A stretch of 64,000 bases of DNA from NCBI RefSeq assembly GCF_014773385.1, contig NZ_JACXAI010000002.1, forward strand, positions 186,001-250,000, in the 5' to 3' direction. Position numbers and translations under genes: made by a program. The stretch is from Metabacillus arenae (GTDB lineage: Bacteria > Bacillota > Bacilli > Bacillales > Bacillaceae). This document shows positions 23,892-31,401 of the stretch, one piece after another (within the stretch, counting starts at the first letter, position 1; the number at the start of each line of letters is the position of its first letter). The notes beneath the pieces are model-generated. The model made no database searches and was not told the origin of the DNA. It was given only the letters and a program-made list of their open reading frames with translations.

Positions 23892-24425
23892 TTATTTCAC
23901 CGGAACTGTGAATTCAACTTTTTCATTTGTCATGTAGTCATCTGTGTTTACTTCACCAAAAATTAATTTAATTTCTGAAATGGCATTAACATCAATTTCT
24001 TTACCGTCAGGAGCGAGATATTGGAGTACACCGTCTTGTTTTACAGATGGCTGAACTTCTCCACCTAGATCACCGTCAGTCATGAACATATTAGAATCAA
24101 TTTGCATGTCTCCAATAACAGCACTTCCTTGGTCAGGATAGAAATGTAAAACTCCATCACTTGTATTTTCTAAGTTTACTCCAACTTCAATTTTATCCTT
24201 TGAAATTTTGATTTCTCCTAATCCAACTTTCATTCCAGCAGCTTCTACAGTTTGAGATGTAGCATCAATTGTTTTCGTTCCTTCTTCAACTTTCTTTTCT
24301 TCCTTTTGTCCCTCTTTTTTAGCCTCAGTTGAATTTCCTTCTCCTCCAGTTGAAACATCAGACGATCCACACGCACCAAGAATTAATAGTAGTAAAGCAG
24401 ATAATAAGATTAATAGTTTTTTCAT
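23892..24425 (-). CDS. Lipoprotein with DUF4352-like domain
   Basis: 177 residues. Lipoprotein signal MKKLLILLSALLLLILGAC (Cys19), then an E/K-rich linker (residues 30-50), then an immunoglobulin-like beta domain as in DUF4352 proteins (LGEIKISKDKIEVGVNLENT). Likely surface exposed. Paired with the DUF4064 membrane protein. Promoter at 24461-24491. Confidence 0.75.
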   Translation of the reverse strand: MKKLLILLSALLLLILGACGSSDVSTGGEGNSTEAKKEGQKEEKKVEEGTKTIDATSQTVEAAGMKVGLGEIKISKDKIEVGVNLENTSDGVLHFYPDQGSAVIGDMQIDSNMFMTDGDLGGEVQPSVKQDGVLQYLAPDGKEIDVNAISEIKLIFGEVNTDDYMTNEKVEFTVPVK

Positions 24426-24460
24426 GAATAATTCCTCCTAGTATTTTAGTTCCATTTTGG

Positions 24461-24491
24461 ATTTTACCACAATTTTCTACGTTTGTGTCAA
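24461..24491 (-). promoter_or_regulatory. Promoter of the lipoprotein-DUF4064 pair
   Basis: Minus strand: consensus -35 TTGACA and a -10 TAAAAT at 19 nt, with TGTGG just before the -10. No recurrent element overlaps it, so the pair may be expressed in the lysogen independently of the phage repressor. Confidence 0.55.
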
Positions 24492-24625
24492 TTAATTGTT
24501 ACAATTCTGTATTATTTGTAATGGGGAAATATGACACCTCCTATATTTTATGTATAGGATGCAAATATTATTATTTAATTTATTTTAAAACTTTAATTTG
24601 ATTTAGATTTTACGCGAATTACGCA

Positions 24626-24898
24626 TTAACTACTTGCTTTTCTAGTCATATTTTCTCTTTCCTCGATTATCAGTAAAGTTTCTTTTGCAAAGTCTGAAAG
24701 TGTTAATTCATCCGCATTAGAAAGTTGATTAATTTTATCTATCTTTTCAGCTTGCTTAATAAGGTAAGGGATTGAGTCAGCTAGACTACAAGCTAATGAA
24801 ATATCAATAATCCCATCCTCGTTTTCATTGTTTCTCTCTTTTTCATAGGCGTGGTACTGACGCTTTAATCTGTTTAGTACTTCACTTAATTTACTCAT
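24626..24898 (-). CDS. Helical hypothetical protein (90 aa)
   Basis: ATG 24898 with AGGAGG upstream. MSKLSEVLNRLKRQYHAYEK and later EKIDKINQLSNADELTLSDF; helical, no known family. Confidence 0.65.
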   Translation of the reverse strand: MSKLSEVLNRLKRQYHAYEKERNNENEDGIIDISLACSLADSIPYLIKQAEKIDKINQLSNADELTLSDFAKETLLIIEERENMTRKASS

Positions 24899-24983
24899 TT
24901 TAAAAATCCTCCTTGTTATTTCGCTTTTTTCTTCTAATTCGTATTTAATTAATTTTTTAAATAAAACCTAGAATTTATTTAAA

Positions 24984-25187
24984 CTAGACAATTGCCATTA
25001 TCTTTATTTTCAGCATTAATTTTTCAGCTTTTGTTTTATACTCCATGTCTCCAAAATTTTTGAATAGCGTCATATAATCATTGTATTCATCGAGCAAAGT
25101 ATCTACATTTTCTACTTTTTCTTTAGTTATTTGATGTGTAATTTTCCACTTATAAGATCGACTGATTTTTTTATATTCTGGATTCAT
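24984..25187 (-). CDS. Basic hypothetical protein (67 aa)
   Basis: ATG 25187 with AGGAG upstream. Basic at both ends and helical in the middle. Sits just upstream of nothing recognisable; follows the HNH gene at 25249. Confidence 0.6.
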   Translation of the reverse strand: MNPEYKKISRSYKWKITHQITKEKVENVDTLLDEYNDYMTLFKNFGDMEYKTKAEKLMLKIKIMAIV

Positions 25188-25248
25188 TATATCTCACTCC
25201 TTTTCAATTTAATTAAATCGTGCATTTTACATTAAGTTAAATTTACTT

Positions 25249-26139
25249 TTAATTTACACTGAACCACTTTTCAGACCTTTTTGTGTACTTTCTTTTTGGT
25301 TTTTGTGGTTCTATGTATTGCTTGTGATCCTCGTGCAGCCATTTTATAATCTTATCTAATCTACCCTGAGAGAAATTCTTGTTGTCTTCATTATACCACT
25401 CTTCAAATTCTGTATCATGTTTTGTAGTATTGCAAACCTTACAACTTGGAACACAATTAGATAAGTCATTTGCTCCATTATGATTAACGTGTTCTTTATG
25501 AAAGTCACCAATCATAATGTTTTCATTCTGTTTAATAAAATGATCTTCGATTGGTAAATTACAATATGCACATCGGTAGTGAAAGTAATTTTTACAATTT
25601 TCCCACTCATTTTTAGAAATAGTATGCTCTTTATTCATTTTCCTTAATTCAGCATTTTTCCTTAGTTTTACTTTATTCTTTTTATAATATCTTTTTTGTC
25701 CACCGTTTGCCCTCCACGTAGCAAGCTCTCTGTTTTTAGCTTCCCTCCCTTTATCTGTCATAAAATACTTTAACTGATTTTCATTATGTCTATCTCTATT
25801 CTCGTCAACCCATTTTGAAGATTTTTCTTTAACACATTCTTTACAGTAGCTATCAAATCCATCAGTTTTATTTGCTTTCTTTTTATAAAAATACTCTTCG
25901 TTCATAGGAATCCATTCTTCGCAATGCCTACAAAGTTTATGTTCTATACCGTCTATAGTTTTATGATTTTCCTCATAGGGAATTTTTACTGCTTTTAAAT
26001 TGTAAGGTCTAGTTTCCTTTTGTTTGTTCTTTTCAACTTGTAACGGATCTCCGTATTTATGAAAACTTCTGTAATGTCTTTTACAGTAGCCCTTAGCCTC
26101 GTGTTTTTCATTACATCCTTCTATTGAACAGATTTTCAA
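25249..26139 (-). CDS. Large HNH homing-type endonuclease
   Basis: 296 residues. N-terminal zinc-binding module typical of phage HNH homing enzymes (CSIEGCNEKHEAKGYCKRHY, residues 4-23), a second cysteine module (CRHCEEW and CKECV, about 75-105), a basic linker, and the HNH near 190-250: YRCAYCNLPIE, DFHKEHVNHNG, CVPSCKVCNTTKHD. A C-terminal KPKRKYTKRSEKW likely binds DNA. It stands free, without flanking intron features. Probably a selfish mobile gene. Confidence 0.85.
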   Translation of the reverse strand: MKICSIEGCNEKHEAKGYCKRHYRSFHKYGDPLQVEKNKQKETRPYNLKAVKIPYEENHKTIDGIEHKLCRHCEEWIPMNEEYFYKKKANKTDGFDSYCKECVKEKSSKWVDENRDRHNENQLKYFMTDKGREAKNRELATWRANGGQKRYYKKNKVKLRKNAELRKMNKEHTISKNEWENCKNYFHYRCAYCNLPIEDHFIKQNENIMIGDFHKEHVNHNGANDLSNCVPSCKVCNTTKHDTEFEEWYNEDNKNFSQGRLDKIIKWLHEDHKQYIEPQKPKRKYTKRSEKWFSVN

Positions 26140-26183
26140 TAGTCACTTCTCCTTTCTTTTAAGAACTAGATACAATATAGTAT

Positions 26184-26438
26184 TTATATAGCCTCTAATC
26201 TCTGTATTTCCAAATTAAGAATCTTAACTTTATCTTCATTTGTGAGTAATTTACTTATAAACACGCCTGGGACATTGAAGAATTCAGAACATGATTTAAT
26301 ATGCTTATATGGTATAGGTCTAGCTGCTTTACCTTTATTTAGCCAAGAATTTAATTGTTGCCTAGTTATTCCTAGTTTTTTTGAAAAATCCTGTCTGCTC
26401 ATTCCTCTTAAAAATATTAAATATTCTAATCCCATCAT
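26184..26438 (-). CDS. XRE-family regulator, paralog 1
   Basis: 84 residues: GMSRQDFSKKLGITRQQLNS then WLNKGKAARPIPYKHIKSCS and EFFNVPGVF. It belongs with the proteins at 28843 and 29532: all start -LEYL/-LKYL, have a GITRQ-type recognition helix or its variant, an RPIP/KPVP turn and an FNVP/YNV segment. ATG 26438 with AAGGAG upstream. Confidence 0.82.
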   Translation of the reverse strand: MMGLEYLIFLRGMSRQDFSKKLGITRQQLNSWLNKGKAARPIPYKHIKSCSEFFNVPGVFISKLLTNEDKVKILNLEIQRLEAI

Positions 26439-26468
26439 TATAGTAAAACTCCTTAAAAGATATTTTTT

Positions 26469-26813
26469 TTACTCAGAAATAATTTTGCTGATTCTTCTTA
26501 GTTGATCTAAAGTTAAATTCACAGAACCCCATCTATCAAACTTACTTCTAATTTCAGAAACTAAATTAGAAATTTCTTGCTCATCTAATATTTCTTGTTT
26601 AGATAAATACAAGTAAAAATCTGCTGCATAATCGCTAACTTGCTCTAAACTGTCTTTATAATATTTATAAGTTTGAAACCCTCCGAAGCTTACTTGTATA
26701 TATTTTCTTCCTACTTTTTCAATCCTACCTTCTTTTATTTCTTTACTGTATCTCGACTTATTGGTTCCTGGTTTTCCGTAAACAATCTGACCCACCTCAA
26801 ATTTTTGTTCCAT
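26469..26813 (-). CDS. Beta-barrel-domain hypothetical protein
   Basis: 114 residues. The first 55 (EVGQIVYGKPGTNKSRYSKE to KYIQVSFGGFQTYKYYKDSL) form an SH3-like barrel pattern; the rest is helical. Beta-barrel proteins of this type are widespread in Firmicutes phages. Function unknown. Confidence 0.68.
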   Translation of the reverse strand: MEQKFEVGQIVYGKPGTNKSRYSKEIKEGRIEKVGRKYIQVSFGGFQTYKYYKDSLEQVSDYAADFYLYLSKQEILDEQEISNLVSEIRSKFDRWGSVNLTLDQLRRISKIISE

Positions 26814-26922
26814 TTTCTACACTCCTTATTTAATGTACTACTTCAAAAATTTCTTCTGAAAAATCTATTGTGTAATTATCATTCTTCTTCTCTCCATTTA
26901 ATGAAAAATACTTCCTTAGATT

Positions 26923-27294
26923 TTATTGTACAAGAGACAATGACTCTTTGCTGAAATTCTTAATATATGTAGTATTTCTATTTCTTAGTCTGCATATATT
27001 CTTATCTGACTTTTCCACTTTGGTTAAAAGTTGATCAATGTTTAATGTATTACTTAATGAGTTTAATTTAGCAAGCTCATTCTTTATAATTCTTCTCTCT
27101 TGAACAATTGCTTGTAAACCTTTCGCCAGATAATATCCCTCAGCAGCATTAAAGTTTTTCACTTCTAGCTCATGATACTTTTCTGATAAGAGTTGATCAT
27201 ATTGGCTTTGCTTTTTACTTAATTCTTCTTTAAGATTTTGTATGTTCTCTAAGTTTTTCTTCAATTCTTTTAGGTGTTTGCTTGCATAGCACAT
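26923..27294 (-). CDS. Coiled-coil hypothetical protein (123 aa)
   Basis: ATG 27294 with GGGAG upstream. Long charged helix (KHLKELKKNLENIQNLKEEL and so on) in two halves joined at AAEGYYLAKG. Not recognised. The 100-nt gap after it holds a start-less open frame, probably a remnant. Confidence 0.65.
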   Translation of the reverse strand: MCYASKHLKELKKNLENIQNLKEELSKKQSQYDQLLSEKYHELEVKNFNAAEGYYLAKGLQAIVQERRIIKNELAKLNSLSNTLNIDQLLTKVEKSDKNICRLRNRNTTYIKNFSKESLSLVQ

Positions 27295-27400
27295 TTCATC
27301 ATCTCCCTCTCTTCTTTATAATCTAATTATACCAAATTTATTATTGTTTGTATATGATTAATTTACTTTTAAACCTATTTTTTTGAATAAAATTCGTCTT

Positions 27401-27532
27401 TTATAGAACCGTAACTTTATGATCCATTTTATACATTAAAAGTTCATCGACAATTGAATCACGCTCAATCCAAGATTCAGCGACTATTGATTTCCTATTC
27501 CCCTCATGATCAAACCATTCGATAAAATACAT
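27401..27532 (-). CDS. 43-residue hypothetical protein
   Basis: ATG 27532 with AAGGGGG. MYFIEWFDHEGNRKSIVAES and so on; a small beta-hairpin/helix candidate. Not recognised. Confidence 0.55.
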   Translation of the reverse strand: MYFIEWFDHEGNRKSIVAESWIERDSIVDELLMYKMDHKVTVL

Positions 27533-27607
27533 TTCAATTCCCCCTTAGCTTTTATGTATAAGGTGCAATAAGATTTACTTACTACACCTTTGAATTGTTA
27601 GCTTGTA

Positions 27608-28324
27608 TTAAAGTCCTAGTTCATCAACGGCATATGCTGAATCCTCTTTACTATGTCCTTCATACATTAGTTGGTCAATTAAACCTTGTCTAGACATAGG
27701 CATTGTATCATTGTAGTTCACGGCATGTTTTACTGCCTGTTCTCTCCAATCAACTTCGATATTGTTAACAGCAAAAGTAGCTTCTTCTGTTGAGTACCCT
27801 TCATATTCCAATTGTTTAATCAGTCCAGATTTTGAGAATGGCATTGTTGAAACATAGTTTTCAGCATGGCGAATAGCGTTTTGTTGTGAGGCTGATAATT
27901 CTGGCTCTTCTGATTTTTTCTTAGCTTCGGCTTCCTCTTTTGCTTTCTGTTCTGCTTCTAATTTAGCCCTTTCCTCTTCTAACTTCGCTTGCTCTTCAGC
28001 CTCTTTTTTAGCCTGTGCTTCTGCTTCTATCTTTGCTTGTTCCTCTGCATCTATTTCCTCTTGTGTCGGCTCTTCTACAGTTTCTTCCGGTTCTTCTATT
28101 ACTTCTTCTGTTACATTTTCTACTTGTTCAATAGGTTCTGCATCAGTCTCAGTTGTAGTTTGTGATGAAGGTAATGATAATCCAATTACAAAGAAGATGA
28201 AGCATACAAAGGAAATAATAAAATTCTTTTTCATTTTATCTGACTTCCTAATCGCCCCTACAATCGCAATAATCCCATAAACAACCATGCCAACAAATCC
28301 AACAAGTCCGAAAAATATATCCAT
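27608..28324 (-). CDS. Membrane protein with two Ltp-type repeats
   Basis: 238 residues. Two transmembrane helices (about 1-25 and 33-53), a long E/A/K-rich charged linker (about 65-145), then two copies of the host cell surface-exposed lipoprotein repeat (PF07553 type): QNAIRHAENYVSTMPFSKSG LIKQLEYEGYS and the second with YNDTMPMSRQGLIDQLMYEG. In phage TP-J34 the lipoprotein Ltp built from these repeats blocks DNA injection by superinfecting phages. Here the anchor is a membrane helix instead of a lipid, and the repeats should face outward. Superinfection exclusion is the best guess; not proven. Confidence 0.78.
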   Translation of the reverse strand: MDIFFGLVGFVGMVVYGIIAIVGAIRKSDKMKKNFIISFVCFIFFVIGLSLPSSQTTTETDAEPIEQVENVTEEVIEEPEETVEEPTQEEIDAEEQAKIEAEAQAKKEAEEQAKLEEERAKLEAEQKAKEEAEAKKKSEEPELSASQQNAIRHAENYVSTMPFSKSGLIKQLEYEGYSTEEATFAVNNIEVDWREQAVKHAVNYNDTMPMSRQGLIDQLMYEGHSKEDSAYAVDELGL

Positions 28325-28345
28325 TTTTAAACCTCTCCTTTTATT

Positions 28346-28723
28346 TTATTTGTTTTCAATATATTCCTTTTTAATTCTGTCGCCTAATTGTTTTTTAACC
28401 TTTAACAATTCTTGTTTCGTATGTTTGTTGCTATTAAAATTTTCATTTACTAATCTAGCATAATATGCAATTGCTTCCGGTAGAGTTTTGAAATCGTCAA
28501 TATTTTCATGATAATCATCCTTTTCATTGTCATTTTCATATTCGAATAACGTTTCTTCGCCACAATCCCACCAACCAACAGATAATTCATGTCCTTCAGG
28601 CATTCTTAGTACTTGATGATTTTCATGCTCTTCTAAGATTTGAACCTTACTTCCTTTTTTTACAAACCATTCTCGATTGTCTTCAATGTAAGAGAATTCA
28701 TTTTTCACAATTAATTCCTTCAT
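28346..28723 (-). CDS. Hypothetical protein (125 aa)
   Basis: ATG 28723 with AGGAGG. N-terminal half beta-rich (WFVKKGSKVQILEEHENHQV), then an acidic stretch NDNEKDDYHENIDDF, then helices. Directly upstream of the Ltp-like gene, so possibly co-expressed. Not recognised. Confidence 0.65.
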   Translation of the reverse strand: MKELIVKNEFSYIEDNREWFVKKGSKVQILEEHENHQVLRMPEGHELSVGWWDCGEETLFEYENDNEKDDYHENIDDFKTLPEAIAYYARLVNENFNSNKHTKQELLKVKKQLGDRIKKEYIENK

Positions 28724-28842
28724 GAAGTTCCTCCTAGTATTTAATTTATTTTAAACGTTCCATAATGCCCACTAACCTTTTTTATGTATGATGTGAGAAA
28801 AGTTAATGAACATTGGGAAGGTTTAAAGTATAGATAGGATTG

Positions 28843-29229
28843 TCATTTTATTTGATTTATTTCATTAGCAAGTTTTAATAGTTTAATTGCTTTATCTGGA
28901 TCAACTCCTATATTTTCTAATACATGCAGAGTGTTTTTCCATTTAGCTAACAAAGCATAGTCATCTGTAAATTCATCTATAAAATCAGGTTCATCAACTA
29001 CATCAGTTAAATATTCTTCTATCTGATCTCTAACAATAGACGTAAGCTCTAATTCCATGTATTGAGGTGGTACATTGAAATATTTTGAAAGAATATACAA
29101 TTTATCTTTCGGAATAGGTCTTTTCTGTTTTAGCCAATCATTCAATGCTTGAGGAAAAGCACCGGCTATTTCAGCAACCTCTTTTTTCTTCATTTTTTTC
29201 TGTTTAATTAAATATTCTAATACAATCAA
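28843..29229 (-). CDS. XRE-family regulator, paralog 2
   Basis: 128 residues. HTH with MKKKEVAEIAGAFPQALNDW then LKQKRPIPKDKLYILSKYFN and VPPQYMEL, plus a ~55-residue acidic helical extension not present in its paralogs. The extension may serve oligomerisation or binding. Confidence 0.8.
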   Translation of the reverse strand: MIVLEYLIKQKKMKKKEVAEIAGAFPQALNDWLKQKRPIPKDKLYILSKYFNVPPQYMELELTSIVRDQIEEYLTDVVDEPDFIDEFTDDYALLAKWKNTLHVLENIGVDPDKAIKLLKLANEINQIK

Positions 29230-29313
29230 TATTCCATCCTCCGTTTTTTCTACTTAATACTTCAATTTCCTCTTCTTTTCATCATGCATTTTTCAATAAA
29301 TTACTTCATTTAT

Positions 29314-29496
29314 CTAATCTTCGTAAATCTTATAATCGCCACCAAAAAATGATCTTCCGAACTCTCCTGCATATCCACCTTCTTCAATATCAAGCAGTAA
29401 TGGTGAAGTACCTTCTGCTGTTATTTCTAAACCGTATTTATCTGTTAATGTATTTAAATCTTTTAAAAATGCCTCTACTCTTTCTTTTTGGTTCAT
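29314..29496 (-). CDS. Small hypothetical protein (60 aa)
   Basis: ATG 29496 has GGAGGG upstream (frame opens at 29511). MNQKERVEAFLKDLNTLTDK then a Gly-rich C-terminus (GGYAGEFGRSFFGGDYKIYE). Short proteins of this shape occur in many Bacillus phages; role unknown. Confidence 0.65.
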   Translation of the reverse strand: MNQKERVEAFLKDLNTLTDKYGLEITAEGTSPLLLDIEEGGYAGEFGRSFFGGDYKIYED

Positions 29497-29531
29497 ATTA
29501 TTTCCCTCCATTTTTGGATAAATGAGTTGTT

Positions 29532-29816
29532 TTATTTAAAAGTTATTTTTACTTTTCTTCCTAACTTCTTTGAAATCCTGGTTTCATACATGTTCAAAAT
29601 CATTTCATCTGTAAATTCAATATCTCCCTTGATAAATCCTTCTTTAACATTGTACAATTGAGATAACTTTTTAACTTGCTTATCTGGAACAGGTTTATTT
29701 CGCTTTCCCACCCATTCATTAACTGTTTGCCTAGTAATACCCAAACTCTTAGCAATTTGATTCATAGATAGATCATTTACTTCAGCCAAATATTTTAAAG
29801 GATGCATTTCATTCAC
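29532..29816 (-). CDS. XRE-family regulator, paralog 3
   Basis: 94 residues. DLSMNQIAKSLGITRQTVNE then WVGKRNKPVPDKQVKKLSQL and YNVKEGFIKGDI, with a basic tail. First gene after the promoter at 29857-29885. With the paralogs at 26184 and 28843 it forms a local gene family. Confidence 0.83.
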   Translation of the reverse strand: MNEMHPLKYLAEVNDLSMNQIAKSLGITRQTVNEWVGKRNKPVPDKQVKKLSQLYNVKEGFIKGDIEFTDEMILNMYETRISKKLGRKVKITFK

Positions 29817-29856
29817 TCTCCAATTAGTTTTATGTAATCACTTAACTTATAACTAT

Positions 29857-29885
29857 ATTATAAATTATTAATTTACTTGTGTAAA
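29857..29885 (-). promoter_or_regulatory. Leftward promoter with repeat element
   Basis: Minus strand: -35 TTTACA, spacer CAAGTAAATTAATAATT (17 nt), -10 TATAAT. The element is the same 20-mer as at 1411-1430. Drives the XRE paralog 3 operon. Confidence 0.7.
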
Positions 29886-29944
29886 TACCTAAATGAAAAA
29901 TAATCCAACTTTTTTAAAAACAATGAGTGTTAAATTTATTTATA

Positions 29945-30043
29945 AAAATTTAAAGAGTAGCTCACCCGGCTGTTTGGCGACGTTGGGTGTTGGCTACTCT
30001 TTAGAGAAAACCTCATAAAGCCAATCGCTCACTTTGCGATAGC
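29945..30043 (-). ncRNA. Candidate leftward small RNA with own promoter and terminator
   Basis: A promoter at 30050-30079 (minus strand: -35 TTGACC, 18 nt, -10 TACACT) would start an RNA near 30043. The RNA folds an ATCGC/GCGAT hairpin, then a large terminator hairpin: AAAGAGTAGC/GCTACTCTTT outer arms (29952-29961, 29993-30002) and CACCC/GGGTG inner arms, followed by AAATTTTTAT. No open frame with an SD lies inside. Function unknown; it lies between divergent genes. Confidence 0.5.
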
Positions 30044-30049
30044 AATTTA

Positions 30050-30083
30050 AGTGTAGCATGTAGATATAATAAGGGTCAATGAT
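30050..30083 (-). promoter_or_regulatory. Small-RNA promoter overlapping a repeated 13-mer
   Basis: The -35 (TTGACC, plus-strand 30074-30079) lies inside AAGGGTCAATGAT (30071-30083). Nearly the same 13-mer recurs as a perfect inverted pair inside the MazE-like gene (30310-30322, 30352-30364). This looks like an operator set for one regulator. Confidence 0.5.
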
Positions 30084-30166
30084 ATGGATACTTTATTGTG
30101 AATTAATACCTTACTCATAATCATCCTTAGAGTGTGATACAATTATATTAAGGGTAGGTGATTTAA

Positions 30167-30394
30167 TTGGATCGCAAAATTGTTAAGATTGGTAACAGTT
30201 TAGGCGTTATTATTCCATCTAAATACCTTGAGGATTTAGGTGTTACTTATAATGACATTATTGATATGGAGTTTGACAAAGCCTTAAATATGATTAAAAT
30301 AAAAAATAAATCAATGACCCTTAATGATAATCACCTTGAGCAAGTGATAAAAAGGGTCATTGATCAATATCTTAAAGAAAAAGGTTTATTGTGA
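30167..30394 (+). CDS. Orphan MazE/AbrB-type DNA-binding protein
   Basis: 75 residues. The N-terminal swapped-hairpin AbrB domain is clear: KIVKIGNSLGVIIPSKYLED LGV, as in MazE antitoxins; the C-terminal helix (HLEQVIKRVIDQYLKEKG) could bind a toxin. TTG start with GGGTAGGTG upstream. No MazF-like gene is adjacent; a terminator follows at once. It may be an antitoxin mimic or an autoregulator. The 13-mer pair inside its own coding sequence and at the divergent promoter supports DNA binding; inference. Confidence 0.8.
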   Translation: MDRKIVKIGNSLGVIIPSKYLEDLGVTYNDIIDMEFDKALNMIKIKNKSMTLNDNHLEQVIKRVIDQYLKEKGLL

Positions 30395-30423
30395 AAAGGG
30401 ATGTTTACGGCATCTCTTTTTTA
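30394..30423 (+). terminator. Terminator of the MazE-like gene
   Basis: AAGGGATG (30396-30403) and CATCTCTT (30411-30418) form the stem, followed by a run of T. It also serves as the end of the convergent gene at 30421. Confidence 0.75.
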
Positions 30424-31134
30424 TTCAACAGTAGTTTCTACAGCATCAATTTCCTCTTGAGTCATCGGTTGAGCATCTTCTGTTTCAGCTTCTACAGTTT
30501 CGACTACTTCACCGTGAGCTTCAACTTCTTGATTTGCACGTTCTAGCTCTAATTCTAATTGAGCTACATGTCCGTCTGCCTCAGCCATTTTTTCTTCTGC
30601 CCATCTAATCGTACCTTCTAAGTCTTCAATTTTTTGATTAGCAGCAGTTAAATTAGCTTGAGCAGTTTCAAGTTCTGCCACTTTTGCATCATATGCTGCC
30701 GTTTTAGCTTCTAATTGTGCTTGAGTTTCTGCGTGATTAGCCTGTTCTGTATCTAAGCTTGCTTGTAATCCAGAAATGTCTGCTTGTAGTCCTTCAATTT
30801 GTGTATTTAATTCATCTACAGTTGATTGTAGTTCTGCTTTTTCGTTTGTTAAAGTTGTAATTTCCCCATTTAAAGTAACAATTTGACCTTCTAAATCTGT
30901 AATAGTTGAATTTGCGCTCGCTAGTTTGCTAGTAGCATCTTCTTTAATTAATCCAATTTTCTCTAGTAAGCTACCTTCGTTTTGCTCATACTGAGTTAAT
31001 CTTTCTCCTGCACCGTTCACAAAGTCGGTAGCCTTCTGCAATGTCTCAGTTCCAGAAAAGAGTAGTCCGGCTCCTGCTAATGTAAACCCACCAGCTAATA
31101 CACCTACAGCGATCTTTGAAGTAAATAAACCCAT
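30421..31134 (-). CDS. Membrane-anchored coiled-coil protein (237 aa)
   Basis: One N-terminal membrane helix (KIAVGVLAGGFTLAGAGLLF), then about 150 residues of uninterrupted coiled coil (for example TDLEGQIVTLNGEITTLTNE) and an acidic tail. Such tethered coiled-coil proteins recur on Bacillus phages and plasmids; the role is unknown, perhaps scaffolding at the membrane. Less AT-rich codon use than its neighbours. Confidence 0.72.
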   Translation of the reverse strand: MGLFTSKIAVGVLAGGFTLAGAGLLFSGTETLQKATDFVNGAGERLTQYEQNEGSLLEKIGLIKEDATSKLASANSTITDLEGQIVTLNGEITTLTNEKAELQSTVDELNTQIEGLQADISGLQASLDTEQANHAETQAQLEAKTAAYDAKVAELETAQANLTAANQKIEDLEGTIRWAEEKMAEADGHVAQLELELERANQEVEAHGEVVETVEAETEDAQPMTQEEIDAVETTVE

Positions 31135-31189
31135 TTTACAACACTCCCCAATTAGTTATTTTTTTGTGGTTATCTTTACCACGTTTTCT

Positions 31190-31218
31190 ATGTTATAACA
31201 AAAAGTATAACACTGCAA
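31190..31218 (-). promoter_or_regulatory. Promoter of the coiled-coil gene, duplicated element
   Basis: Minus strand: -35 TTGCAG, 17 nt, -10 TAACAT. The sequence around the -35 (plus strand TATAACACTGCAATACT) repeats at 31341 as TATAACATTGCAATATT, where it forms the small-RNA promoter. Confidence 0.5.
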
Positions 31219-31240
31219 TACTTTTTTTGAATTTTTTTAA

Positions 31241-31318
31241 AAAATAAAAAGAAGCCAAGATAATAGTATCTCAGCCTCAATTTATAACTAATTGGGTCTA
31301 CCTGTATTCGGTAGATTA
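31241..31318 (-). ncRNA. Candidate ~78-nt small RNA
   Basis: A promoter at 31325-31353 (minus strand: TTGCAA, 17 nt, TAATAT) precedes a short region with a TCTACC/GGTAGA hairpin, a CAATT/AATTG hairpin and a strong terminator (arms 31251-31262 and 31267-31278, 12 bp with three G-U pairs, tail TTTTTATTTT). No SD-supported frame is inside. Placed between two leftward genes. Confidence 0.55.
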
Positions 31319-31324
31319 CCAATC

Positions 31325-31353
31325 ATATTAACATAAATGTTATAACATTGCAA
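31325..31353 (-). promoter_or_regulatory. Small-RNA promoter
   Basis: Minus strand: -35 TTGCAA, 17-nt spacer containing TGTTATAACA (palindrome), -10 TAATAT. Confidence 0.5.
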
Positions 31354-31401
31354 TATTAGTTAAGTCACATTTTAAGCGTATTGTTCAGCAAAGTTTAATT
31401 C

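Noticed and set aside
26814-26922. Leftward open stretch ending in EEIFEVVH
   Set aside because: Reads like protein but has no ATG, GTG or TTG start; at most a remnant.
24540-28800. Recurring TTTTATGTATARGRTG string at about 24547, 27546 and 28779
   Set aside because: Looks like similar -10 regions before lipoprotein-type genes, but there are only three loose copies without a shared -35; too weak to call.
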